This document shows positions 10,000-18,267 of a stretch of 64,000 nt of DNA, piece by piece. Origin of the DNA: Akkermansiaceae bacterium (GTDB lineage Bacteria > Verrucomicrobiota > Verrucomicrobiia > Verrucomicrobiales > Akkermansiaceae); assembly GCA_025354565.1 (NCBI GenBank), contig JANXMQ010000161.1:27681-91680 (forward strand), written 5' to 3'. The position numbers were made by a program, and so were the translations under genes. The notes below the pieces were generated by a model. The model searched no databases and was not told where the DNA came from. It saw only the letters and a program-made list of their open reading frames with translations. Position 1 is the stretch's first letter; the number at the start of each line of letters is the position of its first letter.

Positions 10000-10917
10000 A
10001 TGCCAGACCCCACGGAATTCGCCATCACCACCGCATTCTGCACCGCCCTCGGCATCTTCGCCGTGGCGGCCATCGCCCGGAAGTTCGCTAGGAGAAAAAC
10101 TGTCGCCCTATCCGTGGATGCCCCCGTTGATAACGATGGAAATGCACTCTATCAGCCCCCCGTGGAATTCGGACCGCCCCCGCTTCCGGTCGGACGAGTC
10201 CCCACTTGGTTCTATAACCGTTTCGATTTGCTCGGCTTGGGCTTCGTCTTTGTCGTCTTTTTCGGTCTCGTTATCCAGTCCATCCGGATGCCCGGCAAAG
10301 AGGAGTTGATGTTGATTCCCTCTGTCCTCATTCAGTCCATCGCCTTCCAGTTCATCAGTGCTGGGATCGTCCTCGCCTTTGTCATCGCGCGCGTCCGCCC
10401 GGTCGAGTGGCTTGGTTTGAAGTGGCGGGGCTGGTATTGGATTTTCCTGATCGCGCCCGGAGTCGTGCTCACCATGTGGCTATTTTTTGGAGCGCTTCAA
10501 GCGGCAGGATACATGAAGTGGATTGAGTCCTTCGGCGTTGAGGCCGTCCAAGACACGGTCAAGGTCCTGCAAAAAGCCAATGATCCCACTGTCCTGGGAC
10601 TGATGGCCTTCGCCGCCGTGATCGCCGCCCCGATCTGCGAGGAAATGGTGTTCCGCGGCTATCTGTATCCCGCCGGGAAAAAATTTGCCGGGCCGTGGAT
10701 CGCCTGCATTTGCTCAGCGCTCATTTTCGCCGCGGCCCATGGCAGCATTGCCGCGCTCTTTCCCTTGTTCATTTTTGGCTGTGTGCTGGTGCTCATTTAC
10801 GAAAAAACCGGCTCGCTGTGGGCACCCATGGGTGTGCATTTCTGCTTCAACGGCGCAACCGTGCTTATCCAGATGATCGCCCGACATTACCATCTCCCGC
10901 TCGATGGCGCATCGTGA
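10000..10917 (+). CDS. CPBP family intramembrane metalloprotease
   Basis: A 305-residue polytopic protein with the CPBP active-site series EEMVFRGYLYPAGKK, AAHGSIAALFPLF and MGVHFCFN. It is shorter than the divergent CPBP neighbour and lacks its soluble N-terminal loop. The stop codon overlaps the GTG start of thiL in a GTGA arrangement, so the two are translationally coupled. That pairing is likely positional, since no functional link between this protease family and thiamine synthesis is visible. Confidence 0.88.
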   Translation: MPDPTEFAITTAFCTALGIFAVAAIARKFARRKTVALSVDAPVDNDGNALYQPPVEFGPPPLPVGRVPTWFYNRFDLLGLGFVFVVFFGLVIQSIRMPGKEELMLIPSVLIQSIAFQFISAGIVLAFVIARVRPVEWLGLKWRGWYWIFLIAPGVVLTMWLFFGALQAAGYMKWIESFGVEAVQDTVKVLQKANDPTVLGLMAFAAVIAAPICEEMVFRGYLYPAGKKFAGPWIACICSALIFAAAHGSIAALFPLFIFGCVLVLIYEKTGSLWAPMGVHFCFNGATVLIQMIARHYHLPLDGAS

Positions 10918-11807
10918 AAACGCTCCGCGACATCGGCGAGGACGCCCTGATCGAACGCCTCGTCCGCCTCGTGCCACGGGATCCCGATCCCGCCGCCGGG
11001 CCTGGCGATGATTGCGCGGTCATCGACGATGGTGGCGATTTCCTGCAGCTCTTGAAAACCGACGCTCTCGTCGAGCATGTCCACTTTCTATCAGCCACAC
11101 CCGCCCGTGCCGTCGGCTGGAAGGCCGCTGCCCGCGTGGTCTCTGACTTCGCTGCCATGGGCGGATGTCCTAGGCATTTCCTAGTCACGCTCGCCCTAGC
11201 TCCGGAAACGTCAGTCGCTTGGGTTGAGGATCTCTATCGCGGCATTGGCGATTGTCTGGAAAAATTTGGCGGCTATCTCGCAGGTGGCGAAACCACCGGC
11301 GTCCCGACTGGCTCGGCGTCCGTCATTTCGATCGCCGCCACAGGCCGTGTCATTCGCGCGCATCTCGTCCGGCGTTCCACCGCACACGCGGGCAATGTTC
11401 TGTTAGTCACCAGTCGGCTCGGCGGTTCGATCCATGCCAAACACCTCGCTTTCACGCCGCGCCTTCACGAGACAAACTGGCTCGTCGCCAATTTCAAGCC
11501 CACCGCCATGATGGATCTATCCGATGGCATCGCGAAAGATCTCCCGCGCCTCGCCGCCGCTTCCGGCTGTGGCTTCGTCATCGATGAAACCTCGCTGCCA
11601 ATCACCGCCGGATGCAATGCCGCCCAAGCTTTGGGCGATGGCGAGGATTATGAAATCCTGTTCACCCTCGATGCCGAACTCGTGGCAGATCTTTTGGCAT
11701 CTTGGCCGTTTCCCGAACTTCCCCTCACTCGCATCGGCGAGCTTGTTAGGATCGGCGAGGGAGATTCTCTAACTGGCGGATGGGAGCATTTCCGTGGCGG
11801 CGGTTGA
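10914..11807 (+). CDS. thiL: Thiamine-monophosphate kinase
   Basis: ThiL phosphorylates thiamine monophosphate to thiamine diphosphate, the last step of the cofactor pathway. The 297-residue product has the family landmarks in order: GPGDDCAVIDDG near the N-terminus, DALVEHVHF, ARVVSDFAAMGGCP, LAGGETTG, MMDLSDGIAKDLPRLA and GDGEDYEILFTL. I used the GTG that overlaps the upstream CPBP stop; a longer frame extends back inside that gene and is discounted. The C-terminus (HFRGGG) and the TGA stop lie inside a palindromic repeat, so the original 3' end may have been replaced by repeat insertion. Confidence 0.93.
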   Translation: MKTLRDIGEDALIERLVRLVPRDPDPAAGPGDDCAVIDDGGDFLQLLKTDALVEHVHFLSATPARAVGWKAAARVVSDFAAMGGCPRHFLVTLALAPETSVAWVEDLYRGIGDCLEKFGGYLAGGETTGVPTGSASVISIAATGRVIRAHLVRRSTAHAGNVLLVTSRLGGSIHAKHLAFTPRLHETNWLVANFKPTAMMDLSDGIAKDLPRLAAASGCGFVIDETSLPITAGCNAAQALGDGEDYEILFTLDAELVADLLASWPFPELPLTRIGELVRIGEGDSLTGGWEHFRGGG

Positions 11808-11852
11808 AAACCGCCAAGCCCGAGCTGATTGGCATGGCGGTTGAAAACCGCC
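11799..11852. repeat. Two direct copies of a 17-bp palindrome
   Basis: GGCGGTTGAAAACCGCC occurs exactly at 11799-11815 and again at 11836-11852, both followed by C-rich sequence. They fill the gap between convergent thiL and uup. The first copy provides the thiL stop codon (TGA in GTTGAAAAC). The pair could also act as a bidirectional terminator-like hairpin. Confidence 0.75.
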
Positions 11853-11860
11853 GCCACGTC

Positions 11861-13762
11861 TCAACCTGCCTTACTACCCAAGTCCTCCAACTCCTCCCAG
11901 CGGGTGTACAGTCGGGCCACCTTTGCCTTCAATGCATCAAGTTTTTCCACCATTTCCGGAATTTCCGCAAATCGCTTAGCTTGAAAATCCGGATCGTGCA
12001 AGAGCGCCTCGAGACCCTCCGCTTCCTGCTCGATGGTGAGGATTGCGGTCTCCATGCCTTCCAGCTCGTTCTTCTCGGCAAAGGTCAGCTTGCGGCCTTT
12101 CTTCACCGCAGGTGTCGCCGCCTTTTGCCGGGCCGCCGCATCTCTAGCAGCGGCCTGTGCCTGAATGCGTTCGGCCGCCTCGCGGGCCTGACGCTTTTCC
12201 AGATAGTAAGAGTAATTTCCCGCCTGCACCATAATGCCGTTGTCCTCGAAGGCGATGATCTGGTCGCAGATTCTATCCAGAAAATAGCGGTCATGGGAAA
12301 CCACGATCACCGAGCCGTCGAACGCCGCGAGCGCTTCTTCTAACATCCGCAACGAGGGCAGATCCAAGTCATTGGTCGGTTCGTCCAGCACGATGACGTT
12401 GCCGCCATTTTTCAATACCTTCGCCAGCATCAGCCGCGCCCGCTCGCCACCTGATAGAAGATCGACCCGCTCGTTGATCCGCTTGTCGTCAAACAGGAAA
12501 CGCCGCAGATAATTCCGTGCACCTAACGGTTGATTACCGAACATCAGCTTCTCGTTGCCGTCGGAAATCTCATCCAACAGCGAGCCCGTGCCGTCGAGCT
12601 GCATCCGCGTTTGGTCGATGTAGTTTACCTTCACCCGCTTGCCGGTCACCGCCGTGCCTTCGCTCGGCTCGAGTTGGCCGAGGCAGAGCTTGAGCAAGGT
12701 CGTTTTCCCCACGCCATTTCTGCCGACGATGCCAGTGCATTGGCCGGGCCGCAGGCTGAGTGTTAGATTGCGGAACAACCAGCGCGGCGATTTTTCCGAA
12801 CCGACGTTCACACCCGCGCCTTCCAGCTCGACGACGATATTTCCCAAGTCCGGCGGCGGCGGAATGAGCAAATCCATCTCGCGCTCCTCGGGCGGTGCTT
12901 CCATGCCTTCGATCTCGTAAAATTTGTCGAGCCGGGTCCGTTGTTTGGTCCCACGCGCTTTCACGCCGGCACGCACCCACTCCAGTTCCTCGCGCAAAAA
13001 CCGCTGCCGCCGTCGCTCGGTCTGGCTGGCGATTTGCTGGCGGATGGCCTTGGATTCGAGAAACGCCGTATAATTCCCCGGATGCGAAAACGCGCGTCCC
13101 TGATCGATTTCAATGATCCGCGTGGCAATCACATCCAGGAAATAACGATCGTGCGTCACGAAAATCACCGCCCCGGGAAAGCCCTTCAAATAATCCTCTA
13201 ACCAGCGGATCGACTCGGCATCAAGATGGTTCGTTGGCTCATCTAACAACAATAAATCCGGCTGGCAGGCGAGCGCCCGACACAGCGCGACCCGGCGTTT
13301 TTCCCCACCGGATAGAGGCCCGACGATCGAATCTAACGGCGGCGTCCCCAGCGCGGTCGAAGCCGCCTTGATCCGCACGTCGAGATTCCAGCCGTCGGCG
13401 TGATCGATGAGATGGAGCAGGTCATTGAGTTCCGCATCGCTTCCTTCGCCATGCTCATAACGGCGGATCGCTTCGACAATATCCGCAGCCCCGGCAGCGA
13501 TATTTTCCTGCACCGTAAGGTCTCCATCCAACTCGAATTCCTGCGGCAAATAGCCCACCCGCAGCGCCCGGCGGAGAGAAATTTCCCCGGAGTCCGCCAT
13601 TTGCTGGCCAGTCAGGATTTTTAAGAGCGAAGTTTTCCCACAACCATTGCGCCCGACCATACCGGTTTTTTCCCCCGAGGACACGGCGAGCGTGACGCCA
13701 TCCAACAGAGTTTGGTAACCGTAGGACAGGCGGATTTCGTTGGCGGAGAGGAGTGCGGACAT
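11861..13762 (-). CDS. uup: ABC-F family ATPase, Uup-like
   Basis: A soluble tandem ABC ATPase without membrane segments, 633 residues from the chosen ATG (MSALLSANEIRLSYG). The first cassette has GRNGCGKTS and LSGGEKRRV, the second GRNGVGKTT and LSGGERARL. Both have LLLDEPTNHLD/VLDEPTNDLD Walker B motifs typical of ABC-F. The C-terminal ~80 residues form a charged coiled coil (EGMETAILTIEQEAEGLEAL), as in the DNA-binding tail of Uup. ABC-F proteins act on ribosomes or branched nucleic acid intermediates. A TTG 33 bp upstream is possible but the ATG aligns better. Confidence 0.9.
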   Translation of the reverse strand: MSALLSANEIRLSYGYQTLLDGVTLAVSSGEKTGMVGRNGCGKTSLLKILTGQQMADSGEISLRRALRVGYLPQEFELDGDLTVQENIAAGAADIVEAIRRYEHGEGSDAELNDLLHLIDHADGWNLDVRIKAASTALGTPPLDSIVGPLSGGEKRRVALCRALACQPDLLLLDEPTNHLDAESIRWLEDYLKGFPGAVIFVTHDRYFLDVIATRIIEIDQGRAFSHPGNYTAFLESKAIRQQIASQTERRRQRFLREELEWVRAGVKARGTKQRTRLDKFYEIEGMEAPPEEREMDLLIPPPPDLGNIVVELEGAGVNVGSEKSPRWLFRNLTLSLRPGQCTGIVGRNGVGKTTLLKLCLGQLEPSEGTAVTGKRVKVNYIDQTRMQLDGTGSLLDEISDGNEKLMFGNQPLGARNYLRRFLFDDKRINERVDLLSGGERARLMLAKVLKNGGNVIVLDEPTNDLDLPSLRMLEEALAAFDGSVIVVSHDRYFLDRICDQIIAFEDNGIMVQAGNYSYYLEKRQAREAAERIQAQAAARDAAARQKAATPAVKKGRKLTFAEKNELEGMETAILTIEQEAEGLEALLHDPDFQAKRFAEIPEMVEKLDALKAKVARLYTRWEELEDLGSKAG

Positions 13763-13887
13763 GAAACGGCGCGGATGTTGGCCATCCCGGACCAAACGTC
13801 CATCATGGATCGTAGATATTTATCGCGCAGTCGCTTGCGAATAATCTTGCTATTTCTATCATCTATCAGTAACAGCTAACCAGTCGT

Positions 13888-14673
13888 ATGGCCAGCATCC
13901 AAAATTCACCGCTCACCGAGCAGGATGTCCGCCAGATGGTGCGACTTCTGGGAGACGTCATCGCGTCCGCCGGTAACATCACTGACAAACGGCGCTTGCT
14001 CATGACGGGTCTTTGCGAGTTGATCCACGCTTCCACTTGGGTGTGGTGCATGTGTGAGCTAGATCCTGAGAAGCCCCCGTCGTTTATCGGCTTCGAACAC
14101 GGCGGCTGGGATGACGAGCATTTCAGCCACTACTTGGAAGCGATGAACCACCCCAGTATGGAAGCGGTCAGCCGCGGCTCCTCCACCGAGCTTCGGGAAA
14201 TTGGCTCCCACATCACCCGCACTTTACGCCAAATGGATCCCGGATGTTTATTGGAAAATTCCGAGGCCTTCCCGTTTTGGAAACGCGCGAATATCGGTAC
14301 GATCATGAGCTCCGTCCGCCCGATGACAGGCGGCGGCGCCAGTGCGATCGGCGTCTATCGGGAACTCGGCCAACCTCATTTCAACGAACGCGAGGCTCGT
14401 ATCACCCACATCCTCCTCAGTGAAGTCCCATGGCTGCATTTCACCGCCTTTCCCGATAAGGAAACCCAGGAAATCACCTTGCTCTACCCTCGTCACCGCA
14501 CCGTTCTCAATCTCCTCTGCGAGGGCTGGAACCGGAAAAAAATCGCCACTCACCTTGGCCTCAGCGTCAATACCATCCACGGCTACTCCAAGGTCATTTT
14601 CAAACATTTCAAGGTCCACTCCCAAGCCGAACTCATTGCCCGCTTCACCCAAGGCGACGGCGGAGATACCTGA
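13888..14673 (+). CDS. LuxR-type helix-turn-helix transcriptional regulator
   Basis: A 261-residue protein whose C-terminal ~60 residues form a LuxR/FixJ-type DNA-binding domain: LYPRHRTVLNLLCEGWNRKK, then IATHLGLSVNTIHGYSKVIF. The N-terminal ~190 residues resemble a GAF/PAS-like sensor with no recognisable ligand residues. It has no receiver aspartate, so it is not a classic response regulator. It stands alone between the divergent uup gene and the TonB locus. Target genes cannot be read from the sequence. Confidence 0.85.
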   Translation: MASIQNSPLTEQDVRQMVRLLGDVIASAGNITDKRRLLMTGLCELIHASTWVWCMCELDPEKPPSFIGFEHGGWDDEHFSHYLEAMNHPSMEAVSRGSSTELREIGSHITRTLRQMDPGCLLENSEAFPFWKRANIGTIMSSVRPMTGGGASAIGVYRELGQPHFNEREARITHILLSEVPWLHFTAFPDKETQEITLLYPRHRTVLNLLCEGWNRKKIATHLGLSVNTIHGYSKVIFKHFKVHSQAELIARFTQGDGGDT

Positions 14674-14887
14674 GTCGGGAAAAATGCAGCAGGAAAGACG
14701 GAGCATTAAATTGGCGACTTCTCTTCAACACCCCGCATTTGGGTACTAGTCAATTTTGACGCAAGCGCTCAGATTGACAACCGCGTGGCGGATTTGCCGG
14801 GCTGGGTGAGTGCCAAAAACCCCTGTGGATTGCATCTCAGGTCAATATTATTCCTCCGCCTGGCAGGTCCGTCCGCAATTCCCTCCG

Positions 14888-15061
14888 ATGAATCTCGACA
14901 CCATTCTCCTGATTTGCGCGACGCTTGCCTCGGTCTGTGCGAGCCTCTTTCTGCGCCACCTCCTGCGGAACCCGGCTCAAATCAAATCCCCAGGGCAAAA
15001 AGCCACCGGGCCGGATGCCGGATCGGAAAATGGTCGCCTCGACGGAAATGGAAATCATTGA
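14888..15061 (+). CDS. Small single-pass membrane protein, hypothetical
   Basis: A 57-residue frame starting MNLDTILLICATLASVCASL, with one hydrophobic helix followed by a basic, glycine-rich soluble tail. It is not recognised. It lies upstream of the tonB-exbB-exbD genes on the same strand, with a 189-bp gap. The start was placed at the ATG directly before the membrane helix. No ribosome binding site is evident. It could be a chance frame. Confidence 0.4.
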   Translation: MNLDTILLICATLASVCASLFLRHLLRNPAQIKSPGQKATGPDAGSENGRLDGNGNH

Positions 15062-15250
15062 CTAGTCGCTGGCAAGCAACCCTGCCGAAACTTTCTCCCT
15101 AGCTCTCTGCAACGACCGCATGTTGTTCTCCCGCGCCGCTTGACAGAATCCGGAGATTCGAGACGCTTGCAGTCGCTTTGTGATTCTAATATTCATCCTC
15201 ACCGTTAAGGATCCGCCACCCGGATTGGAGAATGATTCTGGCCGCTGAAA

Positions 15251-15904
15251 ATGGATGCCATTTCCCATACCCTCAACATCGCGACCTTCGCGGCATGGTT
15301 GAGCGTCGCCAGCGTTGGCGTGGTGGGTTTGCTCGTCCCGGATTGGCAAAAACCCAGCGCCACCGTCCCTGCGGAAGTCGCGCTGCGGATGGAGGAAATC
15401 ACCGTCGGCGAAGAGGAACTTGCAGCTCCCACGCCACCGCAAGACCCTGCGCCTATGCCGGAATCCCTCCCCACACCACGCGAGATGCCGACACTGGCCG
15501 AGGCTGCACCGCTGCCGGAAATCCAAGATTTGCCGAGCCCTCAATCGGCACAACCCGCTTCGCCCAAGCCTGCCGTCCGCACGGCTCGCGTGGCCAAAGC
15601 CGCACCCTCCAACGCCGTGAAATCCGCCGCTCCCGCGCCTGCCATGTCCAACGCCGCCCGCCTCGCTGCCGGGCACATGCCCGCCCCATCTTACCCCGCC
15701 GTAGCCCGTCACAACCACCAAACCGGCACGGTCATCGTCGAGTTCACCGTCGATGCCGCCGGCCACGTCATCGCCGCGTTCGCGAAAATTCCCTCGCCTT
15801 GGCCGCTGCTCAATGCCGAGGCGGTCCGTGCGGTTAGAGTCTGGAGTTTTCCGCCCGGTGGCGTCATGAAACTCCAGCGCCCCATCGTTTTCCAACTCCG
15901 CTGA
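15251..15904 (+). CDS. tonB: TonB-family energy transducer
   Basis: TonB couples the ExbB/ExbD proton channel to outer-membrane receptors. The 217-residue protein has an N-terminal membrane anchor (AWLSVASVGVVGLLV), a long Pro/Ala-rich periplasmic linker (~70-145), and a C-terminal TonB domain. That domain shows PSYPAVARHNHQTGTVIVEF, a central VDAAGHV and a closing VRVWSFPPGG. It is 8 bp upstream of exbB and clearly heads an operon with exbB, exbD and a coiled-coil gene. A large antisense frame across it is a shadow. Confidence 0.88.
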   Translation: MDAISHTLNIATFAAWLSVASVGVVGLLVPDWQKPSATVPAEVALRMEEITVGEEELAAPTPPQDPAPMPESLPTPREMPTLAEAAPLPEIQDLPSPQSAQPASPKPAVRTARVAKAAPSNAVKSAAPAPAMSNAARLAAGHMPAPSYPAVARHNHQTGTVIVEFTVDAAGHVIAAFAKIPSPWPLLNAEAVRAVRVWSFPPGGVMKLQRPIVFQLR

Positions 15905-15912
15905 ACCCCATC

Positions 15913-16590
15913 ATGTCCGCTAATATCGTCGTGCAAACTTTCCTTCGCGGCGGCTGGGTGATGTGGCCGATGCTCGCCGCTTTTTTCCTCGCCCTCTGCG
16001 TCATCCTCGACCGGGCCGTTTGGTGGCTGCACTTTCAAGGCACCCTGGAATCTAAAAAACAGGAGCAGGCACGCATCGCCATCGGCACCGGAGACTTCCC
16101 GCGTGCCTGGCAACTCGGCCAGGAAAATGCCGATCCCTTTCTCGAAAATCTAGCAGAAGGCATGACCCACGCCCACACATCCATGCTTGCCGCCATGCAG
16201 CTACACGCCACGCATTTGATCGAGAAATCCGAGGCTCGCATGTGGATTCTCAGCACCCTCATCACGCTGGCTCCGCTGTTAGGATTATTCGGCACCGTCA
16301 TCGGCATCATGGGTTCGTTCTCATCCATCGGCGAAGACCAACTCGCCGCTTCGAAAGTCTCCGGTGGCATTTCGGAAGCCCTCATCGCCACCGCCTGCGG
16401 CATCGCCATCGCTATTCTCTGCCTGCTCCCATATAACTTTTTTCGCAAACGCATCGCCGTCCTGCGCGGCTCGTTGGAGCGTTGGATCAATCACACCGAG
16501 TTACTCGTGAAATCGGCCAAAGAGCACGGCCATGATTTGGAAGCTTACGCTTCCAAGACACCAGAATCCAGAATCCAGAATCCAGATTAA
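15913..16590 (+). CDS. exbB: ExbB/TolQ/MotA-type proton channel subunit
   Basis: A 225-residue inner-membrane protein with three predicted membrane helices: GGWVMWPMLAAFFLALCVIL near the N-terminus, STLITLAPLLGLFGTVIGIM in the middle, and GISEALIATACGIAIAILCL. The last two carry the family-typical Leu-Leu-Gly-Leu-x-Gly-Thr-Val signature. With ExbD it forms the proton-driven motor that energises TonB. The last residues (SKTPESRIQNPD) and the stop codon are encoded by a perfect 8-bp dyad and a heptanucleotide tandem repeat, so the native C-terminus has been remodelled. Confidence 0.92.
   Translation: MSANIVVQTFLRGGWVMWPMLAAFFLALCVILDRAVWWLHFQGTLESKKQEQARIAIGTGDFPRAWQLGQENADPFLENLAEGMTHAHTSMLAAMQLHATHLIEKSEARMWILSTLITLAPLLGLFGTVIGIMGSFSSIGEDQLAASKVSGGISEALIATACGIAIAILCLLPYNFFRKRIAVLRGSLERWINHTELLVKSAKEHGHDLEAYASKTPESRIQNPD
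16537..16588. repeat. Dyad plus heptanucleotide repeat at exbB 3' end
   Basis: TTGGAAGC-TTAC-GCTTCCAA (perfect 8-bp arms) is followed at 16561 by three CCAGAAT units and a CCAGATT unit. The tract codes the last residues of ExbB and runs into its TAA stop. Confidence 0.8.
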
Positions 16591-16635
16591 GACCCACACC
16601 TCTTCATCTTCATCCCCTCTCCCCTTAAATTCCCC

Positions 16636-17061
16636 ATGCCCGTCAAACTCTCCAGCAACTCTTCCGACGACGACGGCGATGAAGCGCGCATCGAGATCAT
16701 CCCGCTCATCGACATCATGTTTTTCCTGCTCGCCAGTTTCATGTTAGTGAGCCTGAGCATGACCCAGCTTCACCGCGTCCCCGTCACTCTGCCCGCCGCC
16801 GCCACGGGTATTCCAGAGGCCAAGACCCCGCCCATCCAGATCGCCATCGACGCGAACGGCGTCACCACTTCGGATCAGAAAATCGTCACCCTCTCAGAAA
16901 TCACCGCCCGCCTCAAAACCGAAGCCGCCCCCGCCGATCTCCGCGTCCTGATTTCCGCCGATGCCGAATCCCGGCACAAACAAGTCCTCGGCGTGCTTGA
17001 TGCCGTCCGCGCCGCAGGCATCCAGAAAGTCAGTTTCGAGTCCGCCAATCCCCATCCCTGA
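16636..17061 (+). CDS. exbD: ExbD/TolR-type biopolymer transport protein
   Basis: A 141-residue protein with a single N-terminal membrane helix preceded by the family sequence EIIPLIDIMFFLLASFM, whose aspartate is the conserved proton-carrying residue. The periplasmic part ends with VLGVLDAVRAAGIQKVSFES, typical of ExbD/TolR. It completes the TonB-ExbB-ExbD motor and is followed after 3 bp by a coiled-coil gene. A heptamer tract and 45 bp separate it from exbB. Confidence 0.92.
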   Translation: MPVKLSSNSSDDDGDEARIEIIPLIDIMFFLLASFMLVSLSMTQLHRVPVTLPAAATGIPEAKTPPIQIAIDANGVTTSDQKIVTLSEITARLKTEAAPADLRVLISADAESRHKQVLGVLDAVRAAGIQKVSFESANPHP

Positions 17062-17064
17062 ACC

Positions 17065-17499
17065 GTGAAATCCGGGGTTCTACCCATTCTCAACGCCATC
17101 GGCTGCCTCGCCCTTGCCGCCGTCGTCGCCATGCAATGGCAACGCGAACAGATCCTTGATCTAACACTAACCAACCTACGGGTGGAACTCGCCACCGCCT
17201 ACGATGAAGCGTCCTCCGAGAAAAAACATGTGAACGATTTGGAGCGCGACATCGCCGTGCTCAAGGAAACCCTCAGCACCACCCAACAGTCCGCCGCAGC
17301 CGCCGCTCATACTCTAGCAGATCAGGCCACCCAAATCCCCAGCCTCCAAGCCGATCTAACCGCCGCCCGCGAGCAAGTTAAAACCTGGCAGGCCGCCCTC
17401 GCCGAGCGTGATGAAAAGCTCCGCGCTCTCGACGCCGAGCTAATAGCCACCCGCCAGCGCCTCACTGAAGCCATCGCCAAACTCAAGGCCAATAACTGA
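17065..17499 (+). CDS. Membrane-anchored coiled-coil protein of the TonB operon
   Basis: A 144-residue protein starting with GTG. One N-terminal membrane helix (LPILNAIGCLALAAVVAM) is followed by a nearly continuous coiled coil (residues ~30-140) rich in Ala, Glu, Gln and Leu. No enzymatic motif is seen. It follows exbD with a 3-bp gap, so it is co-transcribed and probably a periplasmic accessory of the motor. The function is inferred from position only. Confidence 0.75.
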   Translation: MKSGVLPILNAIGCLALAAVVAMQWQREQILDLTLTNLRVELATAYDEASSEKKHVNDLERDIAVLKETLSTTQQSAAAAAHTLADQATQIPSLQADLTAAREQVKTWQAALAERDEKLRALDAELIATRQRLTEAIAKLKANN

Positions 17500-17623
17500 G
17501 CTATTTCATCTTGCTTGTCCAATACTCGGCGGCTACTCGGTTAGCGTCCTTGCGCTTCCAACTCGGCCAACCACCCTGAAGAAGCCTTTCCAATACCTGA
17601 TCGTTGTTCTCGGCTGCCTCCAT

Positions 17624-18022
17624 TTGGCAGGCGGTCCCTACGCTGTGATGCAAGTCTGCGCGTGGGTGGGAATGCTGGTCAGCTATTCGCAGAACGACGG
17701 AATTGTGCAAGCCGCCAAAGACACTTTCAGCGGCGAAAAACCGTGTGAGCTTTGCTGTAAAATCGCCGCCGCCCGCAAGCAGGAGAACGAGAGCAAGGAG
17801 CCACTCGCGCCGCTGACCAGCACGCTTTCCATGAAGCAGCTTCAGGAAATACTTCCCACTGCCGAGATCCACCTGAATTTCCCGCGTCCCACAGAACCGC
17901 CACTACAGGCCCCCCCGGAGTCGCCTTGGCCGCTGGGATCGGGATGGCCTCGCCGCCTACACCGCCGCCTCGCCGCACGGCATGACCACGCCCACGGTAT
18001 AGTCACCGACTGTCGTCTCTAG
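17624..18022 (+). CDS. Hypothetical protein with CxLCC motif, probable C-terminal frameshift
   Basis: The N-terminal part looks like a genuine secreted or membrane protein: a hydrophobic start, AWVGMLVSYSQNDGIVQAAK, then GEKPCELCCKIAAARKQ with a CxLCC cluster that could bind metal. The start is uncertain (TTG here, ATG at 17648, or a CTG at 17576). After residue ~95 the frame turns into Arg-rich sequence unlike a natural C-terminus. Shifting frame at the C7 run (17910-17916) gives PPGVALAAGIGMASPPTPPP and an early stop. A frameshift or slippage there is therefore likely. It lies between the TonB operon and an outer-membrane transporter. Confidence 0.6.
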   Translation: MAGGPYAVMQVCAWVGMLVSYSQNDGIVQAAKDTFSGEKPCELCCKIAAARKQENESKEPLAPLTSTLSMKQLQEILPTAEIHLNFPRPTEPPLQAPPESPWPLGSGWPRRLHRRLAARHDHAHGIVTDCRL

Positions 18023-18267
18023 CAGACGCAGCGGAGGATGAATTTGTCTCACACTGGCCGTGCGCCCCTGTCTGATCGTCTTTCATTCCAAGAACCCGCA
18101 CCGGCGTGGCCTGTGAACACTCTGGCCTGCACCTCTGGCAAAACCAGAAGCGCGAGGACCAAGGCCGGACCTCTCGTCGGGGTGCGCCTGAAAACGCTCG
18201 CGGCGGGAGGAACCCGGTTCCTTCAACTCATCAAAATCCACTTTAATTTCTAACATTTTATCCAATC
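18023..18267. other. Gap without a supported gene
   Basis: 245 bp upstream of the outer-membrane transporter gene. A 71-codon frame exists but has no hydrophobic segment, motif or convincing start. I see no clear promoter or hairpin. Confidence 0.4.

Noticed and set aside
15062..15895. 277-codon minus-strand frame
   Set aside because: It is antisense to tonB along most of its length, with Gly/Arg-rich composition typical of GC-rich shadows.
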